Shown piece by piece: positions 30,839 through 37,759 of a stretch of 42,714 nt of DNA. Both the position numbers and the translations under genes were made by a program. This DNA comes from a virus: IMG/VR virus record IMGVR_UViG_3300031999_000060, positions 1 to 42,714 of that record. One strand, 5' to 3'. Positions within the stretch are counted from its first letter, which is position 1. Each line of letters opens with the position of its first letter. A model generated the notes under the pieces. The model saw only the letters and a program-made list of their open reading frames with translations. It ran no database searches and was not told where the DNA came from.

Positions 30839-31723
30839 TTAATATCTGAAGAGATCTTTGACTTCTCTGATCGTGCTCATTTGCCGGTTGGCAAAATATT
30901 CATATCCGAATCTACCATCTGACAAGGTTTTTCGTTCCCGATTCAAAAGGAGATTCATGAGCGCATTCAGAGTAACAATACTTACTTTGTAACCATTCTG
31001 TCTTTTCTTTTCATCCATGGCTCTTCCCGACAACATATAATCACGCAATAAAAGCATAGGATGGGCGCGGGGAAGATTTTCTCCTTTTAGATAAGCCTCT
31101 TCATATTGCATGATCTTTTCAAAAGAAACTTTTGCTGCAAAAGCGAAACACGCCAAAACAGCGCTCATCTTTAAATTTTTAAGATGAGCACTTTTTGAAT
31201 GTACGATTACTTCATCAACCTCTTTTTTGTAGATTTGATAAATTTTGTTGGCCAAAGATGAAGTAATTTGGTGATGTCTATTGGTACATAAACTACAAAG
31301 TGCCCCCAGTATCGAAGCCATCAAGGTTCCTTGTTTCCATCCATAAACAAGCATGCCCGTGTCTCCCACTCCTCTTTTGCGTCCTATGTCACACTTTCCG
31401 ACCGCAGTTTTTGGAAGACCCTTGATAGCAGAAAAGATTTGATTCGTACCAGATAGAATAATGGCCTCTATGCGATGTTGACCATCAATCAGATGTCCAT
31501 CAAAAGCGAATCTGATTGGATCACCGACAAATTCCCAATCCCCATGTTTCATTGCAATCGTATAATTTTCAGCCGTCTTTGGGTAAAGCGGCCTATTATG
31601 GCCATTCCTCGTCGTCTTGATTTTAAGGGCCAACTCCGGCGTCATTTGGATACGCCTCATTTCTTCCTCCGGTGAATCGATCCACTTTTCCACTTGATTG
31701 GCTGACATAATTACTTTGTCCAT
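30839..31723 (-). CDS. ParB-like / DGQHR-motif phage protein
   Basis: The protein of 294 residues contains NRPLYPKTAENYTIAMKHGD and then DGHLIDGQHRIEAIILSG (residues 75-92). This is the DGQHR motif found in DndB-type and ParB-like nuclease-fold proteins. The rest is helical (LLLRDYMLSGRAMDEKKRQN). In the dnd phosphorothioation system DndB has this motif, but a single such gene without dndACDE is not a DNA modification system. It is next to a second ParB-like gene, so both may control transcription, DNA partition or DNA nicking. The role remains open. Confidence 0.65.
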   Translation of the reverse strand: MDKVIMSANQVEKWIDSPEEEMRRIQMTPELALKIKTTRNGHNRPLYPKTAENYTIAMKHGDWEFVGDPIRFAFDGHLIDGQHRIEAIILSGTNQIFSAIKGLPKTAVGKCDIGRKRGVGDTGMLVYGWKQGTLMASILGALCSLCTNRHHQITSSLANKIYQIYKKEVDEVIVHSKSAHLKNLKMSAVLACFAFAAKVSFEKIMQYEEAYLKGENLPRAHPMLLLRDYMLSGRAMDEKKRQNGYKVSIVTLNALMNLLLNRERKTLSDGRFGYEYFANRQMSTIREVKDLFRY

Positions 31724-31724
31724 A

Positions 31725-32423
31725 CTATTCCTCCTCTTTTTTTGATTCTTGGTTCTCTTTAATCCAAGATAAAAATCTTTTCCGGTCTGCCTTACTTGCT
31801 ATAGTCCAATAGCGTTTTAATGAGCGAAGCGTTTCTGTGCCTTCTGCCTTCTCCTCCGCAGTCTTTGGTTTCCTTGTAGGTCTTTTCTTCGGTTCTCCCT
31901 TCAATATTCTCGTTTGCTCTTCCGGAGAAAGATTATCTACCCATTTTGCTGCACGCTTCACCGTGGCCGGACTGACATGGTGCTGTTCGGCTATTTTCTC
32001 GGCCGTAGAAAACGATGGTTCATTTTGATCTATCGTTTTTCCCCTTCCCGGACCAGCCTTCTGGAATACTTGTGCTTCCTTCTTCTCCAAATTATATTGA
32101 GTCCCAATGAGAACCCTTCTTTGGAGTGGTGTCAGATTCCGGCGGGCAAGTTGATTCCCGATGATCCATATTTTCGCCGCATCCCGATCATCAAAGGTCT
32201 TGGAGTGCGTCTTGAATTCGATCTCATGTCTCTTGCAAATCTCATATCTGGAATGGCCATCCAGCAACTTCCCATCCCAAAGAACGAGAGCATCCCGGCA
32301 TCCTTCTTTTAATAATGATGCCTCCAGCGCTTCCTTCTCGTCGGCTGTTAGGACTGGAATAAGATCTCTAAATTCAGGATCGATCTCTACGACGGGTATA
32401 TCGATCATTCTTGGGGTATTCAT
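31725..32423 (-). CDS. ParB-like protein with HTH, 232 aa
   Basis: It has the ParB N-terminal pattern: DIPVVEIDPEFRDLIPVL, GKLLDGHSRYEICKRHEIEF (DGHSR at 55-59) and IIGNQLARRNLTPLQRRVL. This is the CTP-binding/ParB-fold region. A helix-turn-helix follows at about 140-162 (TAEKIAEQHHVSPATVKRAA), and the C-terminus is Lys/Arg-rich. Phage ParB-like proteins with HTH act in partition or in transcription control. No parA-like gene is visible in the window, which weakens a classic partition role. Confidence 0.75.
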   Translation of the reverse strand: MNTPRMIDIPVVEIDPEFRDLIPVLTADEKEALEASLLKEGCRDALVLWDGKLLDGHSRYEICKRHEIEFKTHSKTFDDRDAAKIWIIGNQLARRNLTPLQRRVLIGTQYNLEKKEAQVFQKAGPGRGKTIDQNEPSFSTAEKIAEQHHVSPATVKRAAKWVDNLSPEEQTRILKGEPKKRPTRKPKTAEEKAEGTETLRSLKRYWTIASKADRKRFLSWIKENQESKKEEE

Positions 32424-32684
32424 TTATTCCTCCACCACTACCGAGCCGATGACCATGCAGATAATCCGCTCGCGCCTCGGCCCAATCTTTTCGTTGATTA
32501 CAACCCAATCGCTGGAGGCGTGGAATAGGTATTCCTCGCCATTGGATGCACGCCAGACTGGAGAAGTGACGGGCAACTTGGCCAGCTTGATAAGCTCTTG
32601 CAGGGGGCCCTTTAATTCCAATTCTCCAACTTTAGAAGACTTCGTTTCGGCTCGAAGTTTAGAAATAGTATTCTCTTCAGCCAC
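32424..32684 (-). CDS. Small phage protein, 86 aa (GTG start)
   Basis: I chose the GTG at 32684, which follows AAGAGAGGCATCC and lies in an eight-base overlap with the stop of the preceding 52-residue gene. A longer frame to 32753 would run through that gene. The product (VAEENTISKLRAETKSSKVG, then SPVWRASNGEEYLFHASSDW and ERIICMVIGSVVVEE) is alpha/beta and soluble. The stop abuts the next start. No family is recognised. Confidence 0.5.
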   Translation of the reverse strand: MAEENTISKLRAETKSSKVGELELKGPLQELIKLAKLPVTSPVWRASNGEEYLFHASSDWVVINEKIGPRRERIICMVIGSVVVEE

Positions 32685-32835
32685 GGATGCCTCTCTTTCT
32701 CCGGTTGCGGGCCCGGCGCCTTTCCATTTCCTCTGTGCCCCAGGGAAGTTCATCCCAGGACGTTAGTCCTTCTTCCGGGAAAGATTTGCGGGCGAATTCG
32801 TATATTCGCTTCTTAGCCTTGAGTGCGCGTTTCAT
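32677..32835 (-). CDS. Small basic phage protein, 52 aa
   Basis: The ATG is in a four-base overlap with the preceding stop. The product (MKRALKAKKRIYEFARKSFP, EEGLTSWDELPWGTEEMERR, then RARNRRKRGIRG) has a Lys/Arg-rich start and end around a Trp-containing acidic centre. It looks like a nucleic-acid-binding peptide, and its good composition supports a real gene. Confidence 0.5.
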   Translation of the reverse strand: MKRALKAKKRIYEFARKSFPEEGLTSWDELPWGTEEMERRRARNRRKRGIRG

Positions 32836-33263
32836 TCCTCTTCCTCCACTACTGGCTCTTCCTCGTCGATCCCCATGCGCATGAGGGCCAACCTTTCTTT
32901 CTTTATGGCCTGCCGTTTCATGAGCAAGGATTCACCCAATTCCAGTAAGTTCATCTGTTTGCCGAAAATAACTTTAGCGCCCAGGGGTTGGATCAGGGCC
33001 CGGATGGGTTCAAGACTTTGGGTGACATGGCAGAAGATAGGAAGAAGGTCGAGGGAGGGAATTCTATTTTCCTCGTTTTTGGTCCAGGAATTGATCACCA
33101 CGGTTGTGATCTCCTTAGACCGCCCCTCGACCCCCAGGATTTCGTTCATCCGGTCTGCTATTTGATCTCTGGAAAGGTTTGAATCTTTAATGGCTTGGCG
33201 TAAGGCGCGTTTAAGGTGGGGAACCACTTCAAGGAATGATGGCGTCTTGGCGTTGTCTATCAT
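32832..33263 (-). CDS. Phage HTH regulator-like protein, 143 aa
   Basis: The ATG follows ACAGGAGGCTAA, the strongest site of the operon. Residues 20-75 form a helix-turn-helix-like unit: LKRALRQAIKDSNLSRDQIA, then ITTVVINSWTKNEENRIPSL. This type (LSRdqIadrmn... T...i..Wt....R.Ps.dllP.fc..t) is common as the first gene of phage early operons. The C-terminal half is helical with a Glu-rich end. It lies divergent from the repressor gene, as cro or CII-type regulators do, so it probably controls the lytic operon. Confidence 0.65.
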   Translation of the reverse strand: MIDNAKTPSFLEVVPHLKRALRQAIKDSNLSRDQIADRMNEILGVEGRSKEITTVVINSWTKNEENRIPSLDLLPIFCHVTQSLEPIRALIQPLGAKVIFGKQMNLLELGESLLMKRQAIKKERLALMRMGIDEEEPVVEEEE

Positions 33264-33275
33264 TTAGCCTCCTGT

Positions 33276-33289
33276 GGTCATTTCTGACC
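33276..33289. promoter_or_regulatory. Perfect inverted repeat, candidate operator
   Basis: GGTCA (33276-33280) and TGACC (33285-33289) are exact inverted copies with a TTTC spacer. The palindrome sits in the leader between the divergent repressor and early-operon genes, three bases upstream of the AGGAGG site of the 33263 gene. It could be a repressor or Cro-like operator, or an mRNA hairpin. Confidence 0.5.
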
Positions 33290-33416
33290 CTAAATTAGAC
33301 ATTGCTTTTTAAGGCAAAAAAATATAGACTGATTAACAGAATCCCCGACACGATGTTAAAAGTTTTGCCCATTAAATTTTGCATTGGATGATTCTTTATA
33401 CACCAGGAGTTATCAA

Positions 33417-34124
33417 ATGTCAAGTAAAAAATACGCCTATGATGTAAAATTTTCAGAAATAATTCCACGTCTGATGAATTTGGTCAAGATTACAAAATAT
33501 AAAGACCTTGCCCCGTTCTTCGATATTTCATCCCAAAGTCTTGGAAATTATAAAAAGAAAGACAAAATCGCCCCGGAGTGGATTTTTAGATTCGCCGAGA
33601 ATGCCAAGATTTCGATAGATTCTTTATTGAAAAAACATGAACCTGATTTGGCGAACAGCCAACTATTGAGGAAAATAGATATGGGGAATAATACTGAGCA
33701 CAACCGCAGAGTTGAGGATATTCATTATTGCCAGGTTCAAAACCTGATCCGAGAGACAGGGACGGGCCTTCCCGAGATCGTCGCCGGCCATCCGATCGTA
33801 AAATTATTTCTTCATAAGGATTCCTTTCAGCGGGATTGCAACATCTCCAGCCTTAAGTATATCGTGTTGAGCGAATCGAACATGGCCCCCACGGTCCCCG
33901 CCGGCAGCATCCTTGTTGTAGATCAAGAAGAAAAAGGGATAACCGAATCCTTATACATTCTCAAGATCAACGATGTCTATCTCCTAAAAAGAATTCAGCC
34001 GTTGAATAATAATAAGGTGAGGGTAATTTCAGACAATCCCAAATACGAGACCTTCACTATAGATCTGGATGAGATCGCGCCCATGATCTTTGGCCGGGTG
34101 ATATGGATCGTCTTAAAGATCTGA
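33417..34124 (+). CDS. CI-type repressor with S24 domain, active Ser replaced by Asn
   Basis: I chose the ATG at 33417 because CAGGAGTTATCAA precedes it. Upstream in-frame TTG at 33384 lacks one. The 235-residue protein has a CI-type helix-turn-helix at about 24-66 (TKYKDLAPFFDISSQSLGNY). A C-terminal S24 peptidase-like domain spans 145-232 (SNMAPTVPAGSILVVDQ, VYLLKRIQPL, GRVIWIVLKI). The residue in front of Met-x-Pro-Thr is usually the catalytic Ser, but here it is Asn 155. The catalytic Lys (191) seems to be kept. It probably represses both flanking transcription units and may be resistant to RecA-stimulated self-cleavage. Confidence 0.85.
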   Translation: MSSKKYAYDVKFSEIIPRLMNLVKITKYKDLAPFFDISSQSLGNYKKKDKIAPEWIFRFAENAKISIDSLLKKHEPDLANSQLLRKIDMGNNTEHNRRVEDIHYCQVQNLIRETGTGLPEIVAGHPIVKLFLHKDSFQRDCNISSLKYIVLSESNMAPTVPAGSILVVDQEEKGITESLYILKINDVYLLKRIQPLNNNKVRVISDNPKYETFTIDLDEIAPMIFGRVIWIVLKI

Positions 34125-34136
34125 TACACTTTTCGC

Positions 34137-34165
34137 TTGACAAAACTACATTTCTGATGTATATC
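34137..34165 (+). promoter_or_regulatory. Promoter for the HTH-integrase pair
   Basis: A perfect -35 hexamer TTGACA (34137-34142) is separated by 17 bases from TATATC (34160-34165), with TG next to it. The predicted transcription start is about 34171-34173, which is at the ATG of the HTH gene. The mRNA would then be leaderless or nearly so. Confidence 0.6.
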
Positions 34166-34172
34166 TTTGCCC

Positions 34173-34508
34173 ATGATCCAAGAAAATTTGGGCAAAAGGC
34201 TTACCAGGCAAGAACTCTCATCTGTTCTCGGGCTGAATTACAGAACAATCTGTGACCACTATGAAGACCTAGGCGGAATTCGGATAGGTAATCGATACCT
34301 TTTCTTTGAAAAGAATGTAATCCATGCCATACAAAAGGGGATCAATGTGGGTGGGCGAGGTCCGGCGGGGACGGCAGAGGATTCAGAAGTTATTCGGGTC
34401 CAAGAGGAAGGCGCTGGATTGGGAGAAAGACCAAAAAGACATTCCCGCCGAAAACTGGAAGATCGCCACGGAATCTTCCTTGGGCGAAATGGCTCTCGAC
34501 TATCTTGA
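34173..34508 (+). CDS. Small HTH (excisionase-like) protein overlapping the integrase
   Basis: The ATG at 34173 is eight bases after the -10 region and has no ribosome binding site. A TTG six bases earlier is possible. Residues 1-60 carry a helix-turn-helix: GKRLTRQELSSVLGLNYRTI, then HYEDLGGIRIGNRYLFFEKN, as in MerR/excisionase-like phage proteins. Residues 62-111 are Gly/Arg/Glu-rich, and their DNA lies inside the integrase gene in another frame, over 185 bases. An excisionase or integrase regulator is the likely role. Expression of the whole 111 residues is not certain. Confidence 0.55.
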   Translation: MIQENLGKRLTRQELSSVLGLNYRTICDHYEDLGGIRIGNRYLFFEKNVIHAIQKGINVGGRGPAGTAEDSEVIRVQEEGAGLGERPKRHSRRKLEDRHGIFLGRNGSRLS

Positions 34509-35313
34509 TTATTCCAAATCAAAACATTCAGCAAAAACGTACCAGACTAAAAAATCAGTCTTTGGACGATTCTTCGTATATTCTGATCCGGATATTCCCC
34601 CAGATAAACTCCGCGCCGATCAAGTTTTCTTTTACTTACAGGATCAGTTTAAAAAACGCTCGGGATATGCAGCAAACAAGGACCGTAAAAACCTACTTGC
34701 TTTTACCTCATGGCTCTGGCGATACAAAGAAATACGATCTACCGCTGTTTCCTCTTGCGAAAGATTCCCCGAAGAACGCAGCCCCCGTTATATCCCCCCG
34801 GAAGAAGATTTCTGGAAAGTCTACGGAGAGGCGCCAACTCAAGATCAAGTAATGCTCCTCGCCTATCTGCATCTCGCGGCCAGGAGATCCGAACTCTTCC
34901 GGCTGAAGTGGGAGGATGTGGATTTTTCCCGCTCTCAAATCCGTCTGACCACCAGGAAAACCAAGGATGGCTCATGGAAGGCTCATTGGCTTCCCATGAC
35001 CCCAAGACTCTCCAGCGCCCTCTTAGATCATCGGCAGGGCCAAGACGAAAAGAATGAGCTGGTCTTTTTAGATCCTCGCACAAACCTCCCTTATGTGAAC
35101 CGATTACACCGGATGCACGATCTCTGCCAAAAAGCCGGAGTAAAGTTTTTCGGATTTCACGCGATAAGACATTTAACGGCTTCGCTCTTGGCCAAGGCAG
35201 GGGTGCCCATGATCACCATACAGCAAATCCTTCGCCACGAATCATTGGCGACGACGGAGCGATACCTGCACAGCTTGGGGGATCTACGGCGAGCCTTGGA
35301 AAGTGTCTTTTGA
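34324..35313 (+). CDS. int: Tyrosine recombinase integrase
   Basis: This 329-residue integrase starts at MPYKRGSMWVGEVRRGRQRI, the usual arm-binding N-terminus of phage integrases. A core-binding helix bundle covers 50-140. The catalytic domain has Arg 187 (LAARRSEL), Lys 212 (TTRKTK), His 279 and Arg 282 (FHAIRHL), His 305 (LRHES) and the nucleophile Tyr 314 (TERYLHS). All five are present, so it should be active. It would recombine attP with the host attB. Five GAAGGCT repeats downstream, in a two-plus-one and two arrangement, are candidate arm sites. An alternative start at 34345 has an AGGGG site but would drop the first seven residues. Confidence 0.92.
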   Translation: MPYKRGSMWVGEVRRGRQRIQKLFGSKRKALDWEKDQKDIPAENWKIATESSLGEMALDYLDYSKSKHSAKTYQTKKSVFGRFFVYSDPDIPPDKLRADQVFFYLQDQFKKRSGYAANKDRKNLLAFTSWLWRYKEIRSTAVSSCERFPEERSPRYIPPEEDFWKVYGEAPTQDQVMLLAYLHLAARRSELFRLKWEDVDFSRSQIRLTTRKTKDGSWKAHWLPMTPRLSSALLDHRQGQDEKNELVFLDPRTNLPYVNRLHRMHDLCQKAGVKFFGFHAIRHLTASLLAKAGVPMITIQQILRHESLATTERYLHSLGDLRRALESVF

Positions 35314-35329
35314 GAAGGAGGTAGGAATT

Positions 35330-35659
35330 ATGAAAAGATCATTTTTGGTCTTGATTTTTATTCTAATCACTGCTGGCGTTGCCTCAGCTGAAGCTTTTGT
35401 TTTTATTTACAATGCCGAGACAGGCGATGGTTTCGTTTATACAAGCACAAGCCAACAGGGAAATGTTTTACTCGTATTTTACCCAACTTTTAATAAGGTA
35501 TTCTCCTATTCGGTCAGAGGTCAAGAATTGTATTTCGCCGACGATATGCTTAAATTCTTTTTGCAATACGGCATTGAGATTGATGCCTCGACTAGAAGTT
35601 ATATCAAACGTTATCCTGGACGCACTATTATCAGTCCACTTGATCCGCGTTTTAAATGA
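35330..35659 (+). CDS. Small secreted protein, 109 aa, integrase-linked moron
   Basis: The ATG at 35330 follows GAAGGAGGTAGGAATT. An earlier in-frame start at 35303 lies within the integrase. Residues 1-20 are a textbook signal peptide: MKRSFLVLIFILITAGVASA, with a likely cut before EAF. The mature part is beta-rich (AFVFIYNAETGDGFVYTSTS; NVLLVFYPTFNKVFSYSVRG) with no Cys. Exported proteins placed after the integrase are often lysogenic-conversion genes, for example superinfection exclusion, but this is inferred from position. Confidence 0.65.
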   Translation: MKRSFLVLIFILITAGVASAEAFVFIYNAETGDGFVYTSTSQQGNVLLVFYPTFNKVFSYSVRGQELYFADDMLKFFLQYGIEIDASTRSYIKRYPGRTIISPLDPRFK

Positions 35660-35858
35660 AGGCTCATTTGAAGGCTTTTTCCTACCGAAGGCTGCACTAA
35701 AGACCATAATTTAGGGCAAAATCATTAAGGCATTTTGCTTTAACTGACCTATTGGGGCGGCAGCTACATGCCAACTACTCTTCATCACCCTAATAAATTC
35801 AATATCTTACAGATTGGATATGATAACCGGAAAGATTTTGAAGGCTCCCCTGAAGGCT
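35658..35858. repeat. Five GAAGGCT repeats (candidate integrase arm sites)
   Basis: GAAGGCT occurs at 35658, 35670, 35687, 35840 and 35852. The first two and the last two are both 12 bases apart, and the two clusters are about 180 bases apart. Between them is a noncoding stretch with an inverted repeat GCAAAAT/ATTTTGC (35716-35722, 35732-35738). A pair of spaced repeat clusters flanking a core, next to the integrase, is the layout of attP arm sites. If the phage is integrated, this may be one of the attachment-site halves. Confidence 0.5.
35716..35738. other. AT-rich inverted repeat downstream of the integrase region
   Basis: GCAAAAT (35716-35722) and ATTTTGC (35732-35738) form a 7-bp stem with a 9-base loop, followed by CTTT. 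The weak stem would make only a poor terminator. It lies between two clusters of GAAGGCT, so it is also a candidate for the core crossover site with inverted integrase-binding halves. Confidence 0.4.
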
Positions 35859-35907
35859 TTAATTTCCAGGTTCGTATGCGCGCCGCGATTTTCCTATTTG
35901 ATTAGTC

Positions 35908-36504
35908 TTATATTTCATCGAATAATTTTGGCTGACGCAATTTCCCTTTTTCACCTATCACTTTTCCCTGCAAAAGCCTGAGATCAACAACTGCCCCATA
36001 TTCAATGAACACATCACGGAATCTATCAATATCCTTGTTCCAATAGATCATGGCGCATGACATTGGTGCACCCTTACCTTCGTCCTTCCCCTCAACGAGA
36101 AAACGGAGTCTCGTATCGTACAGAAAGCATACAGCGCTTGCCCGTCCCCACACATATTCCTTCCAATGGCTGGTGTTGGTTGCAACAGGCACTAAAGCAA
36201 GAACTTGCGATCCATAATTCTTGTGGGCATGGGCACACTTATAAAGCCAATGTTTTATTGTCGTTCTATTCTCTTTGTCAGAGCCATAAGGTGGATTCAC
36301 ATAGATCGTAGGATAATTCCATGATTCCTTGAGTCCATTTTTTTCTGGTAGGCGGTATTCTGTCTTAGCATGGACAACAGACCACTCATTCGAGCATGGG
36401 TCAAGAAATATTTTACCGCCAAAGACTCTTCTGACTGCGTTCACATACTTAGGAGGCGTACACCAGTTGACACTCTGCGAATTAACTGTCCTTCCCGCCG
36501 TCAT
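35908..36504 (-). CDS. DNA N6-adenine methyltransferase (phage Dam type)
   Basis: This 198-residue protein has the phage DNA N-6-adenine-methyltransferase pattern: NWCTPPKYVNAVRRVFGG, the SAM-binding FLDPCSNEW (Asp 35), HAKTEYRL, then SWNYPTIYVNPPYG, with the catalytic NPPY at residues 70-73. The C-terminal part (ASAVCFLYDTRLRFLVEG; APMSCAMIYW) is typical of this family. It would transfer a methyl group from SAM to adenine. The ATG overlaps the stop of a likely restriction enzyme by four bases, so it is probably the protecting partner of that enzyme. Its recognition site cannot be read from the sequence. Confidence 0.85.
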   Translation of the reverse strand: MTAGRTVNSQSVNWCTPPKYVNAVRRVFGGKIFLDPCSNEWSVVHAKTEYRLPEKNGLKESWNYPTIYVNPPYGSDKENRTTIKHWLYKCAHAHKNYGSQVLALVPVATNTSHWKEYVWGRASAVCFLYDTRLRFLVEGKDEGKGAPMSCAMIYWNKDIDRFRDVFIEYGAVVDLRLLQGKVIGEKGKLRQPKLFDEI

Positions 36505-37643
36505 GAGTGTATCTCCTGCCAGTTCTTTCCTTTCAAAGTGTCAAGTTCTTCCTTAAGAACAGCAAGCTGTTTCCCTGCTGGGGCGATGATGTTGAACCAT
36601 CCTTCGATCACCTTCATGTGCGACTTGAAATAGGACTGGAGAGCGGCATCAGCGGCAAGGGCAATCTGAACCTTTGTGAACTGATTGACTCCCTTCTCGC
36701 CTGTGTAGCTCGCCAGAAATGCCTCTTTCGCTGCCGTCAGTTCCCTTGCTGGATGGAACAACAACTCGTCAATAAACTGTGCAATTCCCGCATCGGTCAG
36801 AAAAAGAAGCCAGTCATAGGATTGAGCGAGAACCTTCAGTTCCTTGTTGTGATTTTCGGACGTGAACCAATTGCCGTGATTACTGACAACTCCTACCGTT
36901 AGAATAAAACGCGACAGAAGTTCCGAATCATCAGATGCGATAATTTCAGCCATCAGCTTGTAGTAGTCGTCAAGTCGGAACGATCCGTCACGCTTCTGAA
37001 TCAGGCCGCCCATACTGCCATTGGTCAACCTTATCTTCTGTAACGCGGACACTGTCCGAGCAACATAGGCTCCTTGCTTCGCCTTTTCGATTGTCTGTGG
37101 ACCTTTCCGCATTCCTTCTTCGACCCCCACCCGCTTGCACTCAAAAATCGCGAATGGGCGACATCGAAGAATCACAACAGAATACTGTCCTTTGTCCTTT
37201 TCGAGTTGGTCGAGATACGCATTTATGAAGGTTGCGCCAAGATCGCAGACGGTGCATGAGTTCCGAAGAATCAAGTCCTTGCTCAACAAAGCGTGCGACT
37301 TCATCGAACCAGCGGAGATTTCAATCTCGGCAAACTGTTGATTTTTGGAAATCTTCCTTGCTGTGATGGGAAGTTCATCTCGGCCAAACTCCGCTGTCAT
37401 CAGATGGGTTGAGGGATGAAGACTGTACTCAACATTGTGGGTAATATCATCTTTACCGAACTCAGGTAGCGGTTTCTCTATCGCAATATTTTTTTCAAAC
37501 CCCCATGATTTGAGGGCGTAGAACGTGATAATCTCGACAAGGGTGCCGAGCGCACGCCCCGCAGCTTTCTTGGAGTCTTTGGCGTAGTGGAACACCTTCT
37601 CGGTGAGAACCTTCTGGAGTTGGTCAACTGATGGGTATGACAT
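36501..37643 (-). CDS. Type II restriction endonuclease-like protein (PD-(D/E)XK)
   Basis: I set the start at the ATG at 37643. An upstream in-frame ATG at 37670 lacks an RBS, while AAGGGAAAACGGAG precedes the chosen one. The 380-residue protein has an N-terminal helix pair with RALGTLVEIITFYALKSWGF (residues 30-49), where Glu 37 could help catalysis. It also has RPFAIFECKRVGVEEG (162-177), in which Glu 168-x-Lys 170 fits the last part of a PD-(D/E)XK site. It is followed by GPQTIEKAKQGAYVARTVSA. The organisation (REase then MTase with an ATGA overlap) is that of a type II restriction-modification pair. I do not recognise the exact family. Confidence 0.7.
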   Translation of the reverse strand: MSYPSVDQLQKVLTEKVFHYAKDSKKAAGRALGTLVEIITFYALKSWGFEKNIAIEKPLPEFGKDDITHNVEYSLHPSTHLMTAEFGRDELPITARKISKNQQFAEIEISAGSMKSHALLSKDLILRNSCTVCDLGATFINAYLDQLEKDKGQYSVVILRCRPFAIFECKRVGVEEGMRKGPQTIEKAKQGAYVARTVSALQKIRLTNGSMGGLIQKRDGSFRLDDYYKLMAEIIASDDSELLSRFILTVGVVSNHGNWFTSENHNKELKVLAQSYDWLLFLTDAGIAQFIDELLFHPARELTAAKEAFLASYTGEKGVNQFTKVQIALAADAALQSYFKSHMKVIEGWFNIIAPAGKQLAVLKEELDTLKGKNWQEIHS

Positions 37644-37723
37644 TCTCCGTTTTCCCTTTCTGGTCTTCATATTCTTTATTTCTTTATGGCTAAATTGGAA
37701 GGAATTGTCAAGGCTAATTTAGG

Positions 37724-37759
37724 GCTTCGTATGTGAGGCGAGCTTCGTATTTGAGACGT
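37724..37759. repeat. 18-bp tandem direct repeat
   Basis: GCTTCGTATGTGAGGCGA (37724-37741) is followed directly by GCTTCGTATTTGAGACGT (37742-37759), with 15 of 18 bases identical. It lies upstream of the restriction gene in the noncoding stretch 37671-37820. The segment then turns into GC-rich sequence with a GCCGG...CCGGC inverted repeat. It may be a regulator-binding site or part of a former insertion boundary. Confidence 0.5.

Larger units (their letters stand above)
35853..37733. repeat. Imperfect direct repeats bounding the RM module
   Basis: The left copy (35853-35878) reads AAGGCTTTAATTT then CCAGG then TTCGTATG. The right copy (37710-37733) reads AAGGCTAATTT then AGGGC then TTCGTATG. 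The shared blocks AAGGCT, AATTT and TTCGTATG occur in the same order at similar spacing. They bracket the methyltransferase and endonuclease genes. They could be duplicated attachment-site sequence or traces of insertion of the RM cassette. Confidence 0.45.

Noticed and set aside
30839-31723. Phosphorothioation (dnd) system suggested by the DGQHR motif
   Set aside because: No DndA, C, D or E-like protein is encoded nearby. The motif alone is shared with many ParB-like phage proteins.
31725-32423. Complete plasmid-type partition locus
   Set aside because: Only ParB-like proteins are present. A ParA ATPase and a parS cluster are not visible in the window.
34505-34852. Additional plus-strand frames inside the integrase gene
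   Set aside because: The integrase frame has all catalytic residues, so the others are shadows without ribosome sites.
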